A stretch of DNA of 64,000 nt from Lewinellaceae bacterium (lineage in GTDB: Bacteria > Bacteroidota > Bacteroidia > Chitinophagales > Saprospiraceae). Positions 8,812-17,360 of this stretch are shown one piece after another; the first letter of the stretch is position 1; each line of letters opens with the position of its first letter. The stretch is taken from contig JACJYN010000003.1 in assembly GCA_020636095.1 (NCBI GenBank), positions 992,001-1,056,000 on the forward strand, in the 5' to 3' direction. Under the pieces are notes generated by a model. It was not told where the DNA came from and did no database searches. It saw only the letters and a list, made by a program, of their open reading frames with translations. The position numbers were made by a program, and so were the translations under genes.

Positions 8812-8848
8812 AGCGGGCGAGCCACTTGGTGGCCGCCCGTTTTTTTTG
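8812..8848 (+). terminator. Hairpin terminator of curlin-like gene 3
   Basis: AGCGGGCGAGCCAC and GGTGGCCGCCCGT form a GC-rich hairpin with a short TT loop, followed by a run of eight or more T. It is the third version of the terminator found at 1504 and 2822. Confidence 0.8.
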
Positions 8849-8856
8849 TGCCGTTT

Positions 8857-9169
8857 GTAACTATTCAACAGTTAGCTTTTGGCGGTTAGCGGTTAGCAGA
8901 TACCTGCCCCTTAAGGTTGGCTTTTTAAGTAACTATTTAGGCCGGCTTCGAAACGGCATTTCCAGCCTTTGTTTGCCCCTTACCCTGAAGGGAGCAAAGG
9001 CTGAAAATGCCTGGCCATCCTTTAGGACCGAGGCAAAGCCAGGCATTTTTAGCCGGATAGCTAAATAGCTACCTTTTTAAACAAAAAGCCGGCAGCTTAA
9101 ACCTATACCCATTTTATGGGCATCGGGCGCCAACGGCCAACCGCTAACCGCCAATGGCTGAATAGCTAC
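8857..9169. repeat. Nested inverted-repeat element (about 313 bp)
   Basis: The outer arms begin GTAACTATTCAACAGTTAGC at 8857 and, read on the other strand from 9169, GTAGCTATTCAGCCATTGGC; both then contain GGCGGTTAGCGGTT. An inner pair (CTATTTAGGCCGGCT near 8933; AGCCGGATAGCTAAATAG near 9051) forms a second dyad. No transposase is present. It resembles a MITE or large REP-like hairpin. The open frame inside it is an accident of the repeat. Confidence 0.65.
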
Positions 9170-9283
9170 TCAATACGCAAAAAAAAAAGCGCGCCCGAAG
9201 ACATCTTATTCCCATCTGCTGCGTTTAACAACATGCCTAACCAATAAAAACCGTCCAAATCAGCTCAATACGACCATCGTCCC

Positions 9284-9937
9284 ATGCGCAATATTCAGGC
9301 TTCTTTACGTGAAAGTTGGATTGCCGAACGGCTCAAGCCATTCTTTAAGGAACAAGGGTTTACCTGGTTGCCCCACTTGCATCAGTTTCGCAAGAGTACG
9401 GAGCGGGGCTTCACCAGTGTGATCATTGCGGTCAGCGATTACGACGACTGCAGCCTGCTGGAAGCCCACCTGGGCGTCCGTATCGATGATGTGGAAAACC
9501 TTACCTTCCCCTTTACCAACGGGCTGCCGGGCTTTCAGCCGGACAGCATGACCATCGTCACGCCCCTGTCCCGCCTGAATGGCCAGCCCTTCGAGCGCTT
9601 CGAACTCAAAGATGAAGACAGTGCCGACGAGGCGGTGTCGGCCATCCGAATCCAATTGCAGCAAAAGGGCCTGCATTTCATCAACCACTACAGCAACCTG
9701 GAAAATATGGAGGCGCTTTTTAACGAAACGCCAGAAAAGGCGCTCCCTTTTGTCCATAACCAGGCCAACCGTTGTTTCCGGGCAGTCGTTCTGGCTCAGC
9801 TCCTGCTCCGCAAGGATTTTGAACAACTGGCGGCCACCTACCGACACCGATTGGAGAAAGAACTGTTTGTTCCTCTGCCTACCCTGGATAAATATACCCG
9901 CCTGGTCAACTTTCTTAGCTTTTATTCCCAAAATTGA
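9284..9937 (+). CDS. Hypothetical protein (217 aa)
   Basis: Not a family I can name with confidence. It is a mixed alpha/beta soluble protein with no signal peptide. The N-terminal half (IAERLKPFFKEQGFTWLPHLHQFRKST...GFTSVIIAVSDYDD, described in part) recalls DUF4304-like domains, in which a helix is followed by a beta-sheet; this is only a weak resemblance. The C-terminal half is helical (NRCFRAVVLAQLLL). The ATG at 9284 follows CATCGTCCC with no Shine-Dalgarno motif, as is usual in Bacteroidota. It lies 128 bp upstream of the SlyD-like gene on the same strand. Confidence 0.65.
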   Translation: MRNIQASLRESWIAERLKPFFKEQGFTWLPHLHQFRKSTERGFTSVIIAVSDYDDCSLLEAHLGVRIDDVENLTFPFTNGLPGFQPDSMTIVTPLSRLNGQPFERFELKDEDSADEAVSAIRIQLQQKGLHFINHYSNLENMEALFNETPEKALPFVHNQANRCFRAVVLAQLLLRKDFEQLAATYRHRLEKELFVPLPTLDKYTRLVNFLSFYSQN

Positions 9938-9943
9938 CGCCTT

Positions 9944-9990
9944 CATTCCCTCGTTCCTTCATTCCTTCCTTCCTTCATTCCTTTCATAAA
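9944..9990. repeat. CATTCCTT octamer microsatellite, tract 1
   Basis: Imperfect tandem copies of CATTCCTT/CATTCCCT lie immediately after the stop codon of the gene ending at 9937 and before the SlyD-like gene. A purer tract of the same octamer lies at 10603-10655. Confidence 0.7.
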
Positions 9991-10065
9991 GTCCCCCCCT
10001 AACCCACCCCTAACCCAAATACCCCCATTCCCCAAAACATTTCCCGCCCCTTGCAGTTGTAAGAA

Positions 10066-10596
10066 ATGAGTTTAACAACCATCCCAATGATTGTCGAAGA
10101 ACAGAATATCGTTACCATTGCTTATGACCTGCGCAACGGGGGGCCCCAGGGGGAACTACTGGAGCGCATGGACGCCAACTACCCCTTTAAGTTCTATTTC
10201 GGGAGCGGCCGCCTGCTGCCTGCTTTCGAAGCACATCTTGAAGGGCTGGAAGAGGGGCAACCCTTTGCTTTTACCCTTTCTCCGGAGCAGGCGTACGGCC
10301 CGGTGGACCCCCGGAATATCATCGATGTGCCGCGCGGCGCCTTTCAGCACCTGGGCGACAATATCCTGGTAAAAGGCAATTTTGTCACCTTAACCGACGA
10401 CCGGGGCGATAGCCATAACGGCTGCATCCTTTCCTGGACTGAGGAGGCGGTCCGGGTAGATTTCAACCACGCTATGGCGGGCAAAACCCTGCACTTTTCC
10501 GGCGCCGTCCTCCATATCCGCAGCGCCACCGTCGATGAACTGATCCGCAAGAACTATGTTGAAGAAGATGGCCTCAGAGGGTGGGAAGAGGATTGA
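10066..10596 (+). CDS. FKBP-type peptidyl-prolyl isomerase, SlyD-like
   Basis: 176 residues. It shows the SlyD arrangement: an FKBP half with the conserved G-x-L-L-P-A-F-E-x-x-L-x-G-L-x-x-G stretch (residues about 46-62) and the AYGP-x-D-P loop (about 74-80), an inserted chaperone flap (about 81-130, with VTLTDDRGDSHNG), and the return strand VDFNHAMAGKTLHFSGAVL (about 132-150), which is the SlyD signature. These enzymes isomerise X-Pro bonds and act as folding chaperones in the cytoplasm. There is no signal peptide. The His-rich metal-binding tail of E. coli SlyD is absent; the tail is short and acidic. Confidence 0.88.
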   Translation: MSLTTIPMIVEEQNIVTIAYDLRNGGPQGELLERMDANYPFKFYFGSGRLLPAFEAHLEGLEEGQPFAFTLSPEQAYGPVDPRNIIDVPRGAFQHLGDNILVKGNFVTLTDDRGDSHNGCILSWTEEAVRVDFNHAMAGKTLHFSGAVLHIRSATVDELIRKNYVEEDGLRGWEED

Positions 10597-10602
10597 AAGC
10601 CA

Positions 10603-10655
10603 ATCCTTCATTCCTTCACTCATTCCTTCATTCCTTCATTCCTTCATTCCTTCAT
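10603..10655. repeat. CATTCCTT octamer microsatellite, tract 2
   Basis: About six copies of the octamer CATTCCTT run up to the ATG at 10662 of the RavA-like gene. Because the tract occupies the leader, copy-number change would alter leader length and not the protein. An upstream start (10581) would translate the tract as a Ser-Phe-His repeat and is unlikely. Confidence 0.75.
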
Positions 10656-10661
10656 TTCCCC

Positions 10662-12224
10662 ATGTCCATAGCAATTGACCATACCGTAAGAACCAAAGTA
10701 GCCGAGTTGCTCAACAGCCTGTGCGAGGGGCTTTACGAGCGGGAAGAATCCGTCAAGCTGGCCCTGCTGAGCGCTGTGGCGGGCGAGAGCATTTTCCTGC
10801 TGGGCCCTCCGGGCGTGGGCAAGAGCCTCATCGCCCGTCGGCTAAAGTACGCCTTCAAAGACGGTGTCTCCTTTGAGTATCTGATGAGTAAGTTCAGTAC
10901 ACCGGACGAGATATTCGGGCCGGTATCCATTAAAAAGCTGAAAGAAGAAGACAAATACGAACGGCTGACCGAACGCTACCTGCCCGGCGCCAACATTGTC
11001 TTTCTGGATGAAATCTGGAAGGCCGGCCCCGCCATCCAGAATGCCCTGCTAACCATCCTGAACGAGAAAATCTACCGCAACGGGGGAGAGGATATGCAGG
11101 TCAACATCCGGGGCATCATTACGGCCTCGAACGAGCTGCCGCCCGGCAACTCCAGCCTCGACCCCATCTGGGACCGCTTCCTCATCCGCCTGGAAGTCGG
11201 CAATATCCGGCAGTTTCGCAACTTCCTCGACATGATCACTGACACCCGGGATGTCTACGAAGATGGCATCGACGAAGCGCTGAAACTGACGGAAAAAGAA
11301 CTTCAGGACTGGTCCGCGCGCATAGACGAGGTGGAATTGCCGGCGGAAGTGCTCAACACCATTCAGGTGGTCAAGATCGGCATGGAAACCTACAATGCCC
11401 GCCCCAATAACGCCGATAAGCTGATCACAGTGCACGACCGCCGCTGGAAAAAGATAGTCCGCCTGCTGCGTACCGCCGCCTTCCTGAACGGCCGCACCCA
11501 GGTGGACCTCATGGACTGCTTCCTTATGGTGCACTGCCTTTGGGGCAAGCCGTCCCAGGTGGATATCATCCGGGAGATCGTTACGGAGGCCATTCGGCGA
11601 CACGGTTACACCATGGCCGTCAACCTGCAGATGGCCAAGCGGGAGGTGAGCGACTTTGAAGAGGATGTAGACCAGGAGATCAAAGTGAGGCACACCGTCA
11701 CCGAGGAGCAACTGATGCCGACGGAGGACGAATACTACGAGTTGCTGAAAGAGGATGATAGATTTGAAGGTACGCTGATTCGTATCAAGCAGTTCCAGAA
11801 ACTGCAGATGGACGAGGCGGAGGCGGTCAATTTTTACGACCAGCAGTTCAATCTGGTCAACCGCCTGAAAGCCCAAAAGGGAAGCCGCCAATTTACTGTT
11901 GATGTATTCTACAATTCCGAGCGCTACACCTACCCCTTACGCACCCGAAAGGCGGAACGCACTCAGGTTATTTTTAAAAAACCGCACCCTATCGTTGAAA
12001 AGCATTGGGATGAACGCCTACAGCGCCTCAATGCCTATCTCAGCCAGCAACTGGAAAAGATTCAGGCCCATGCCCCCAACGAGCTCAACCACCTGGACGA
12101 AAACCTCTTCGTCGATGCCGAATGGAGCGAGGTGGTCCGGGCCAACCTGCGGGAAGTGTCCGAAGCGTTGCAAAACCTGAAACTTCGGCTGGAAAAAGTG
12201 CAGTATGGCTACGGGAATGTGTAA
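10662..12224 (+). CDS. ravA: MoxR-family AAA+ ATPase, RavA-like
   Basis: 520 residues from the ATG at 10662, chosen because it removes the microsatellite-encoded extension and begins the conserved fold. Walker A is GPPGVGKS (48-55), Walker B is VFLDE (about 114-118), and sensor-type ITASNELP is near 155-162. The RavA subfamily is suggested by ALLSAVAGESIFLLGPPG and the order of the lid, plus a C-terminal helical region resembling the RavA LARA-type extension. RavA is known as a hexameric chaperone-like ATPase that works with the von Willebrand factor A protein ViaA. No viaA-like gene is next to it here, so its partner must be elsewhere or absent. Symbol by subfamily resemblance. Confidence 0.8.
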   Translation: MSIAIDHTVRTKVAELLNSLCEGLYEREESVKLALLSAVAGESIFLLGPPGVGKSLIARRLKYAFKDGVSFEYLMSKFSTPDEIFGPVSIKKLKEEDKYERLTERYLPGANIVFLDEIWKAGPAIQNALLTILNEKIYRNGGEDMQVNIRGIITASNELPPGNSSLDPIWDRFLIRLEVGNIRQFRNFLDMITDTRDVYEDGIDEALKLTEKELQDWSARIDEVELPAEVLNTIQVVKIGMETYNARPNNADKLITVHDRRWKKIVRLLRTAAFLNGRTQVDLMDCFLMVHCLWGKPSQVDIIREIVTEAIRRHGYTMAVNLQMAKREVSDFEEDVDQEIKVRHTVTEEQLMPTEDEYYELLKEDDRFEGTLIRIKQFQKLQMDEAEAVNFYDQQFNLVNRLKAQKGSRQFTVDVFYNSERYTYPLRTRKAERTQVIFKKPHPIVEKHWDERLQRLNAYLSQQLEKIQAHAPNELNHLDENLFVDAEWSEVVRANLREVSEALQNLKLRLEKVQYGYGNV

Positions 12225-12494
12225 GTAGGGGTATCCGTTTAAAGCTGGACAGAATGGGGCGGGGTTGTGTACGCCTGCCCCGAATTCGATCCGGGGATAT
12301 ACGGGCAGAGTGGGAGCTCCCAGGAGGCTGTCCAACGCTGAAACGGTAGCCCCCTTTGCTATTGGGTTACGGTTATATTGTACGGCAGAAAAACGTTATT
12401 CCCAGACTTCTTTCCACAGGAAACAAAATTTTCTTTATTTTCCCTTCCGAAAATCAGTACATTCATAAAGAACTTCATAACATCCTATCGCGAT
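12225..12494. other. Intergenic region upstream of the GH13 gene
   Basis: 270 bp with no supported gene. It contains GC-rich partial inverted repeats (CCGGGG and GGGGCGGGG near 12256-12300; GGGAGCTCCC at 12311-12320). The promoter of the amylase is probably in the AT-rich last 100 bp, but no clear TAnnTTTG box is seen. Confidence 0.35.
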
Positions 12495-14348
12495 ATGAGA
12501 AACCAACGATTTTTTTTGGTTTTTGCCTTGTTTCTTCTGGCAGGCATCTTTACAGCCCGGGCTCAATCCGGTATTCAGCGGGCCGAACCACCCAACTGGT
12601 GGGTAGGCATGAAGAACCCCAGCCTGCAACTGTTGGTATACGGAGAAAACATCACAGATTTGTATCCTTCCGTCAATTATGAGGGGGTGAGCGTGGAGCG
12701 CGTCATCCGGGTGCCGAGCCCGAACTATCTCTTCATCGACCTGGAAATAGGAGCGCAGGCCCGGCCCGGGAAGGTAGAGATGCAGTTCCGAAAGGACGGT
12801 AAGGTAGTAACCACTCATGCCTACCCTTTGCTGGCCCGCGAGCAGGCCGGCGCCGACATTAAGGGCTTCGACAATTCCGATGTGATGTACCTGATCACTC
12901 CCGACCGCTTCGTCAACGGCAATCCGGATAACGACTATGTCGAAGGCATGCGGGAAAAACCGGATCGCAGCAACCCGGGAGGCCGCCATGGCGGCGATAT
13001 CCAAGGTATGATCGACCGGCTGGATTTTATTGCCGATATGGGCTTCACCGCCATTTGGGTGAACCCGGTGCTGGAAAACGATATGGACTCCTTTTCTTAC
13101 CACGGCTATTCAACCACCGACTTTTACAAAGTGGATGCCCGCTTCGGCACCAATGAGCAATACCGGGAATTGGCGGATGCCGCCCGGGGCAAGGGCATCA
13201 AACTGGTAATGGATATGATCAGCAACCACTGCGGTTCCCGGCATTGGTGGATGGACGACCTGCCTATGGAAGACTGGATCAATTTTCCGGATCAATATGT
13301 CCAGACCAACCACAAAAAAGCCGTCGTTCAGGATCCCTACGTGTCGGAGGTTGATTATAAAGGTTTTGCCGACGGCTGGTTTGTGAAGACCATGCCCGAC
13401 CTCAATCAGCGCAACGACATGATGGCCACCTACCTCATACAGAACAGCATCTGGTGGGTGGAATACCTGGGCCTGGGAGGCATCCGCATGGATACGTACC
13501 CCTACAATGACAAAGACTTTATGTCCGACTGGTCTTGTGCAGTTATGGAGGAGTATCCCCATTTCAATATTGTTGGAGAGGAATGGGTGGGCAATCCCGC
13601 CATCGTTGCTTTCTGGCAAAAGGGGAAGGAGAGCCCCAACGGATATACCTCCTGCTTGCCCAGCCTGATGGATTTTCCGTTGCAGGAGGCGATGCGAAAA
13701 AGCCTGAATGAAAAGAAAAGCAGCCAGGCTTTCCTTCAGCTTTACGAGATGCTAGCGCTGGATTTCCTGTATGCCGACCCTTTCAACCTGGTCGTCTTTC
13801 CCGATAACCACGACATGAGCCGCTGGTACAGCCAGGTGAACGAAGACTTTGGATTGTTCAAACTGGGCCTGGCCTATGTGCTCACCACCCGGGGCATCCC
13901 GCAGATTTACTATGGCACCGAGGTGCTTCTGGCCAATCCCGGCACCGACAGCCACGGCATCATCCGCAGCGATTTCCCCGGCGGTTGGGCAGGAGATAAA
14001 GTCAATGCCTTCACCGGCCAAGGGTTGACAGACAAGCAGAAAGAGGCCATGGCCTTTATCAAAAAACTGGCCACCTGGCGCAAGGGCGCCGAAGTGATCC
14101 ACCATGGCAAGCTGATGCATTATGTGCCGGAAGAGGGCGTTTACGTCTTTTTCCGCTATAATGAAAAAGATAAGGTCATGGTAGTCCTGAACGCCAACGA
14201 AGCGCCTACCGCGCTGGAACTTGGCCGCTTTTCGCAAATGCTGGAGGGCGTTTCTACCGGGAAAGATGTGCTGGCCGGCAAGGTGTTTGAACTGAAGGAC
14301 GGCATCACTTTGCCCGGTAAACAGCCTCTGGTGCTGGAACTAAAGTAA
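12495..14348 (+). CDS. Secreted GH13 alpha-amylase/neopullulanase (SusA-like)
   Basis: 617 residues from the ATG at 12495 (a signal peptide, MRNQRFFLVFALFLLAG to ARAQ, starts here). Residues about 25-130 form the N-terminal beta-sandwich of cyclomaltodextrinase/neopullulanase type (WWVGMKNPSLQLLVYG). The catalytic barrel follows: region I MDMISNHCG, region II GGIRMD (nucleophile D333), region III VGEEW (acid/base E362) and region IV PDNHD (D440). A small C-terminal beta domain ends the protein. The enzyme should hydrolyse alpha-1,4 glucans or cyclodextrins in the periplasm, like SusA of the Bacteroides starch system. No susC/susD pair is adjacent. It converges on truA with a gap of 2 bp. Confidence 0.9.
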   Translation: MRNQRFFLVFALFLLAGIFTARAQSGIQRAEPPNWWVGMKNPSLQLLVYGENITDLYPSVNYEGVSVERVIRVPSPNYLFIDLEIGAQARPGKVEMQFRKDGKVVTTHAYPLLAREQAGADIKGFDNSDVMYLITPDRFVNGNPDNDYVEGMREKPDRSNPGGRHGGDIQGMIDRLDFIADMGFTAIWVNPVLENDMDSFSYHGYSTTDFYKVDARFGTNEQYRELADAARGKGIKLVMDMISNHCGSRHWWMDDLPMEDWINFPDQYVQTNHKKAVVQDPYVSEVDYKGFADGWFVKTMPDLNQRNDMMATYLIQNSIWWVEYLGLGGIRMDTYPYNDKDFMSDWSCAVMEEYPHFNIVGEEWVGNPAIVAFWQKGKESPNGYTSCLPSLMDFPLQEAMRKSLNEKKSSQAFLQLYEMLALDFLYADPFNLVVFPDNHDMSRWYSQVNEDFGLFKLGLAYVLTTRGIPQIYYGTEVLLANPGTDSHGIIRSDFPGGWAGDKVNAFTGQGLTDKQKEAMAFIKKLATWRKGAEVIHHGKLMHYVPEEGVYVFFRYNEKDKVMVVLNANEAPTALELGRFSQMLEGVSTGKDVLAGKVFELKDGITLPGKQPLVLELK

Positions 14349-14350
14349 TA

Positions 14351-15088
14351 TCAGGCGTATCGTATGTCGGTCAGGAAGAGGCCCTGAGGAGGGATACTCC
14401 AGCTTTTTTTCAGCCGGCCCTGCTGGCCCATTGCCCGGCGCACCTCCTCCAGCGTTGTTTTCCCGGTTCCCACATTGAGGCACATGCCGACGATGAGGCG
14501 CACCATGCCCCGCAGGAAACGGTCGGCGGCGATGTGGAATACCATTTTGCCTTCCTCCGGCGAGCCCTCCCAGTCGGCGCGGCGCAGGTCGCATTGCATG
14601 GTTTTGACGTCGGTATTCGTTTTACAGAAGGGGAAGAACGCCTCGTATTCCAACAGAAGACTGGCGGCTTCCTGCATTTTTACCGGATCGGGGAGTTGGG
14701 CGAAGGGGTAGAAGTAACGCGTTTCCTTACCAAAGGGGTTCTTCACGAAATCGATGTGGTATTCATAGGCCCGGTGAACGGCATCGAACCGGGCGTGGGC
14801 GTCGGGCGCCACTTCGAAAATGCGGTAGATGGCAATATCGGCAGGCAGGAATTTATTGATGCGGCGCGTGAATGCCCGGGGAAACTGCCCTTCAAAATCG
14901 AAATGCATGAAGTACTGCCTGGCGTGCACGCCGGTATCGGTCCGGCCACAGCCTACCACTTCTATCTCTGTTCCCAGGATGGTGGAGAAAGACATTTCCA
15001 GCTGTTCCTGAACACTGATCTGGCCCGGTTGTTTTTGCCAACCGAAGTATTGGGCGCCGTTGTAGGCGAGTTCAGCGAAGTACCGCAT
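14351..15088 (-). CDS. truA: tRNA pseudouridine(38-40) synthase TruA
   Basis: 245 residues from the ATG at 15088 (MRYFAELAYNGAQYFGWQ); an upstream start would add a non-conserved tail. The catalytic Asp lies in GCGRTDTGVHARQYFMHFD (residues about 53-71), the classic TruA motif. RFDAVHRAYEYHI and FCKTNTDVKTMQCDLRRADW also match the family, and the C-terminal RFLRGMVRLIVG is conserved. The enzyme isomerises uridines 38-40 in the anticodon stem-loop of tRNAs. The length is normal for the family. Confidence 0.96.
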   Translation of the reverse strand: MRYFAELAYNGAQYFGWQKQPGQISVQEQLEMSFSTILGTEIEVVGCGRTDTGVHARQYFMHFDFEGQFPRAFTRRINKFLPADIAIYRIFEVAPDAHARFDAVHRAYEYHIDFVKNPFGKETRYFYPFAQLPDPVKMQEAASLLLEYEAFFPFCKTNTDVKTMQCDLRRADWEGSPEEGKMVFHIAADRFLRGMVRLIVGMCLNVGTGKTTLEEVRRAMGQQGRLKKSWSIPPQGLFLTDIRYA

Positions 15089-15151
15089 AGTTTTGTGTGA
15101 TTGTCGACTCACCGGACTGGCTAAGCTTTCCGGCGAAGTTGACAATAATAC

Positions 15152-15190
15152 AAAAAAAACGCCCACGGAAAACTCCGCAGGCGTTCTTTT
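15152..15190 (-). terminator. Rho-independent terminator of clpX
   Basis: Read on the - strand: AACGCC-TG-CGGA, loop GTTTT, TCCG-TG-GGCGTT, then a run of T (eight A on the + strand at 15152-15159). It lies about 40 bp after the clpX stop. T-runs on both sides suggest it may also act on + strand transcripts. Confidence 0.85.
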
Positions 15191-15228
15191 ACTTTTTCTG
15201 TTGTGTTCCCTTTTACGGTAAAATCAAC

Positions 15229-16479
15229 TCAAGCCGCGCGCAGTTGCTTGCTGATTTTGCTGCGGTTGAGCTTCTCTTCGGCGTAGGCGCGGCTGATCTC
15301 AAAATGCTTGACATCCCGCGTAGAAGGCAGGTCGAACATGGCGTCGGTCATAATGGCTTCGCAGATACTGCGCAGGCCGCGGGCGCCGAGTTTGAAGTCC
15401 AATGCCTTTTCGGCTATAAACTCGATAGCATCCTGGGTGAATTCCAGTTTGATACCTTCCAGTTCGAACAATTTCTTGTATTGTTTCACCAGGGCGTTGC
15501 GCGGCTCTACGAGAATCCGGTTGAGCGCCTCCAGGTCGAGTGGTTCCAGATAAGCCAGTACCGGCAGGCGGCCGATCAGTTCCGGGATGAGGCCGTAGCT
15601 CTTCAGGTCCTGATGATTGATATACTGCAGCATATTATCCCGGTCGATCAGTTGGGCTTCTTCCGATTTGAATCCGATCACCTGGGTGTTGACCCGGCGG
15701 GCGATGATCTTTTCGATACCGTCGAAGGCGCCGCCACAGATGAACAGGATATTGCTGGTATTGATTTTGACGAGTTTTTGCTCAGGGTGTTTACGCCCGC
15801 CCTGAGGCGGAACGTTGACGTCGGTCCCTTCCAGCATTTTCAGCATGGCTTGCTGGACGCCCTCGCCGGAAACATCGCGGGTAATGGAAGGGTTGTCGCT
15901 CTTGCGGGAGATTTTGTCGATCTCATCGATGTAGACGATCCCTTTTTCAGCAGAAGCCACATCGTAGTCGCAGACCTGGAGCAAACGGCTGAGAATGCTT
16001 TCCACATCTTCGCCGACGTAGCCTGCTTCGGTAAAGACGGTAGCGTCAACGATAGAGAAGGGGACGTTGAGAAATTTGGCGATCGTTTTGGCCAGCAGGG
16101 TCTTTCCGGTGCCGGTCTGGCCGACAAAGACGATGTTGGACTTTTCGATTTCGATCTCGTCGTGGCGAGGTTGCCGCAGGCGTTTGTAATGGTTATAAAC
16201 GGCCACTGAGAGGAACTTCTTGGCATCATCCTGGCCGATCACATACTGATCGAGGTGATTTTTTATCTCCTTGGGGGTGATCTTGTCCGGAATGAGGAAA
16301 TCTTTCTTTCCCTCTTCTTTACGCTTGCCGCCGTAGAGCTCTTCTTCGATGATCTCTCCTGCCTGTTCCACACAGACCTCACAAATATGGCCATCGATAC
16401 CTGCGATCAGGATGAGGGCTTCGGATTTGTCCCGGCCACAAAAGGAACAGCGATAACTTTGCTTACTGCGTCGCATCAT
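15229..16479 (-). CDS. clpX: ATP-dependent Clp protease ATPase subunit ClpX
   Basis: 416 residues. The N-terminal zinc-binding domain has the four Cys of CSFCG (about 12-15) and HICEVC (about 31-36). Walker A is GQTGTGKT (about 117-124), the pore loop is GYVGEDV, and Walker B is VYIDEIDK. The C-terminal part carries the arginine finger and sensor region (LGARGLRSICEAIM). ClpX unfolds tagged substrates and feeds them to ClpP. It is the last gene of a tig-clpP-clpX cluster on the - strand, 73 bp after clpP, and ends at a strong terminator. Confidence 0.97.
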   Translation of the reverse strand: MMRRSKQSYRCSFCGRDKSEALILIAGIDGHICEVCVEQAGEIIEEELYGGKRKEEGKKDFLIPDKITPKEIKNHLDQYVIGQDDAKKFLSVAVYNHYKRLRQPRHDEIEIEKSNIVFVGQTGTGKTLLAKTIAKFLNVPFSIVDATVFTEAGYVGEDVESILSRLLQVCDYDVASAEKGIVYIDEIDKISRKSDNPSITRDVSGEGVQQAMLKMLEGTDVNVPPQGGRKHPEQKLVKINTSNILFICGGAFDGIEKIIARRVNTQVIGFKSEEAQLIDRDNMLQYINHQDLKSYGLIPELIGRLPVLAYLEPLDLEALNRILVEPRNALVKQYKKLFELEGIKLEFTQDAIEFIAEKALDFKLGARGLRSICEAIMTDAMFDLPSTRDVKHFEISRAYAEEKLNRSKISKQLRAA

Positions 16480-16504
16480 AGGCTTTTTACTTCAACTATA
16501 AGTC

Positions 16505-16544
16505 GAAAATCCGAAACGCAAAAAAGTAAGCGCTTCGGATTTTC
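16505..16544 (-). other. Inverted repeat between clpP and clpX
   Basis: GAAAATCCGAA (16505-16515) and TTCGGATTTTC (16534-16544) are perfect 11-bp arms around an 18-nt loop, filling most of the 73-bp spacer. There is no T-run, so it is more likely an mRNA processing or stability hairpin than a terminator. Confidence 0.55.
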
Positions 16545-16552
16545 CACCAACT

Positions 16553-17263
16553 CTATTCTTCTTTCTTCGGATTGTTGCGGTCGAGGACTTCGTCGATCAG
16601 GCCGTACTCTTTAGCCTGGGCGGCGGTCATCCAGTTGTCCCGGTCACAATCTTCCTCGATTTTTTCGAAAGGCTGCCCGGTATGAGCCGCCAGGATATCG
16701 TACAGCTGCTTCTGCATATCCTTGATCAGCTTGTAGGAAATCTCCATGTCGGTTACCTGTCCCTGCATGCCACCCAGTGGCTGGTGGATCATGACGCGGC
16801 TGTGAAAGAGGCAGGTGCGCTTGCCTTTGGTCCCGGCGGTGAGCAGAACGGCGCCCATAGAGGCGGCCAGGCCGGTACAGATGGTATTGACATCGGGTGC
16901 GACGTACTGCATGGTGTCATAGATGCCCAGGCCTGCGATTACGGAGCCACCCGGGCTGTTGATAAACATTTGCACATCGCGTTTGGGGTCGTCGGATTCC
17001 AGGAACAGCAATTGCGCCTGGATCACGTTGGCGACAAAATCGTTGACCGGTACACCCAGAAAGATGATGCGGTCCATCATCAGGCGGGAGAATACGTCCA
17101 TAGGAAAGACGTTCTTGATCCGTTCGTCGATGATAGCCGTGGTGAATCCCTGAACGTTGGGTGCAAAATTCGGGGTTGTCGAATCAATGTATTTTTCGAG
17201 ATGCATACTACCCATGCCCAGATGCTTGGTAGCATACTTCATAAATTCATTTTTGTGAAACAT
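16553..17263 (-). CDS. clpP: ATP-dependent Clp protease proteolytic subunit ClpP
   Basis: 236 residues. The catalytic triad is visible: Ser in GLAASMGAVLL, His in SRVMIHQP and Asp in EDCDRDNWMTA. The oligomer-forming FINSPGGSV is conserved. The protein is somewhat longer than E. coli ClpP (207) because of an N-terminal extension of about 35 residues; a downstream start (MKYATKHLG at about residue 8) is possible. It forms the 14-subunit chamber that degrades proteins unfolded by ClpX, whose gene follows. Confidence 0.96.
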   Translation of the reverse strand: MFHKNEFMKYATKHLGMGSMHLEKYIDSTTPNFAPNVQGFTTAIIDERIKNVFPMDVFSRLMMDRIIFLGVPVNDFVANVIQAQLLFLESDDPKRDVQMFINSPGGSVIAGLGIYDTMQYVAPDVNTICTGLAASMGAVLLTAGTKGKRTCLFHSRVMIHQPLGGMQGQVTDMEISYKLIKDMQKQLYDILAAHTGQPFEKIEEDCDRDNWMTAAQAKEYGLIDEVLDRNNPKKEE

Positions 17264-17360
17264 ATAGTAATGCTTTTGAATGGTTAGGATTGCTCGTCCT
17301 TCGTGAATTAATCATCTGTATAACAAATCGGCCGCAGGGCGGTTGAATGGGGTTCAATTT

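Noticed and set aside
8826..9068. 80-codon frame after curlin-like gene 3
   Set aside because: It lies wholly in a nested inverted repeat and is explained by that structure.
10581..10661. Upstream start for the RavA-like ATPase
   Set aside because: It would translate the CATTCCTT microsatellite into a Ser-Phe-His repeat; the ATG at 10662 begins the conserved fold.
15097..16209. 370-codon frame opposite clpX
   Set aside because: Antisense to the unmistakable clpX gene.
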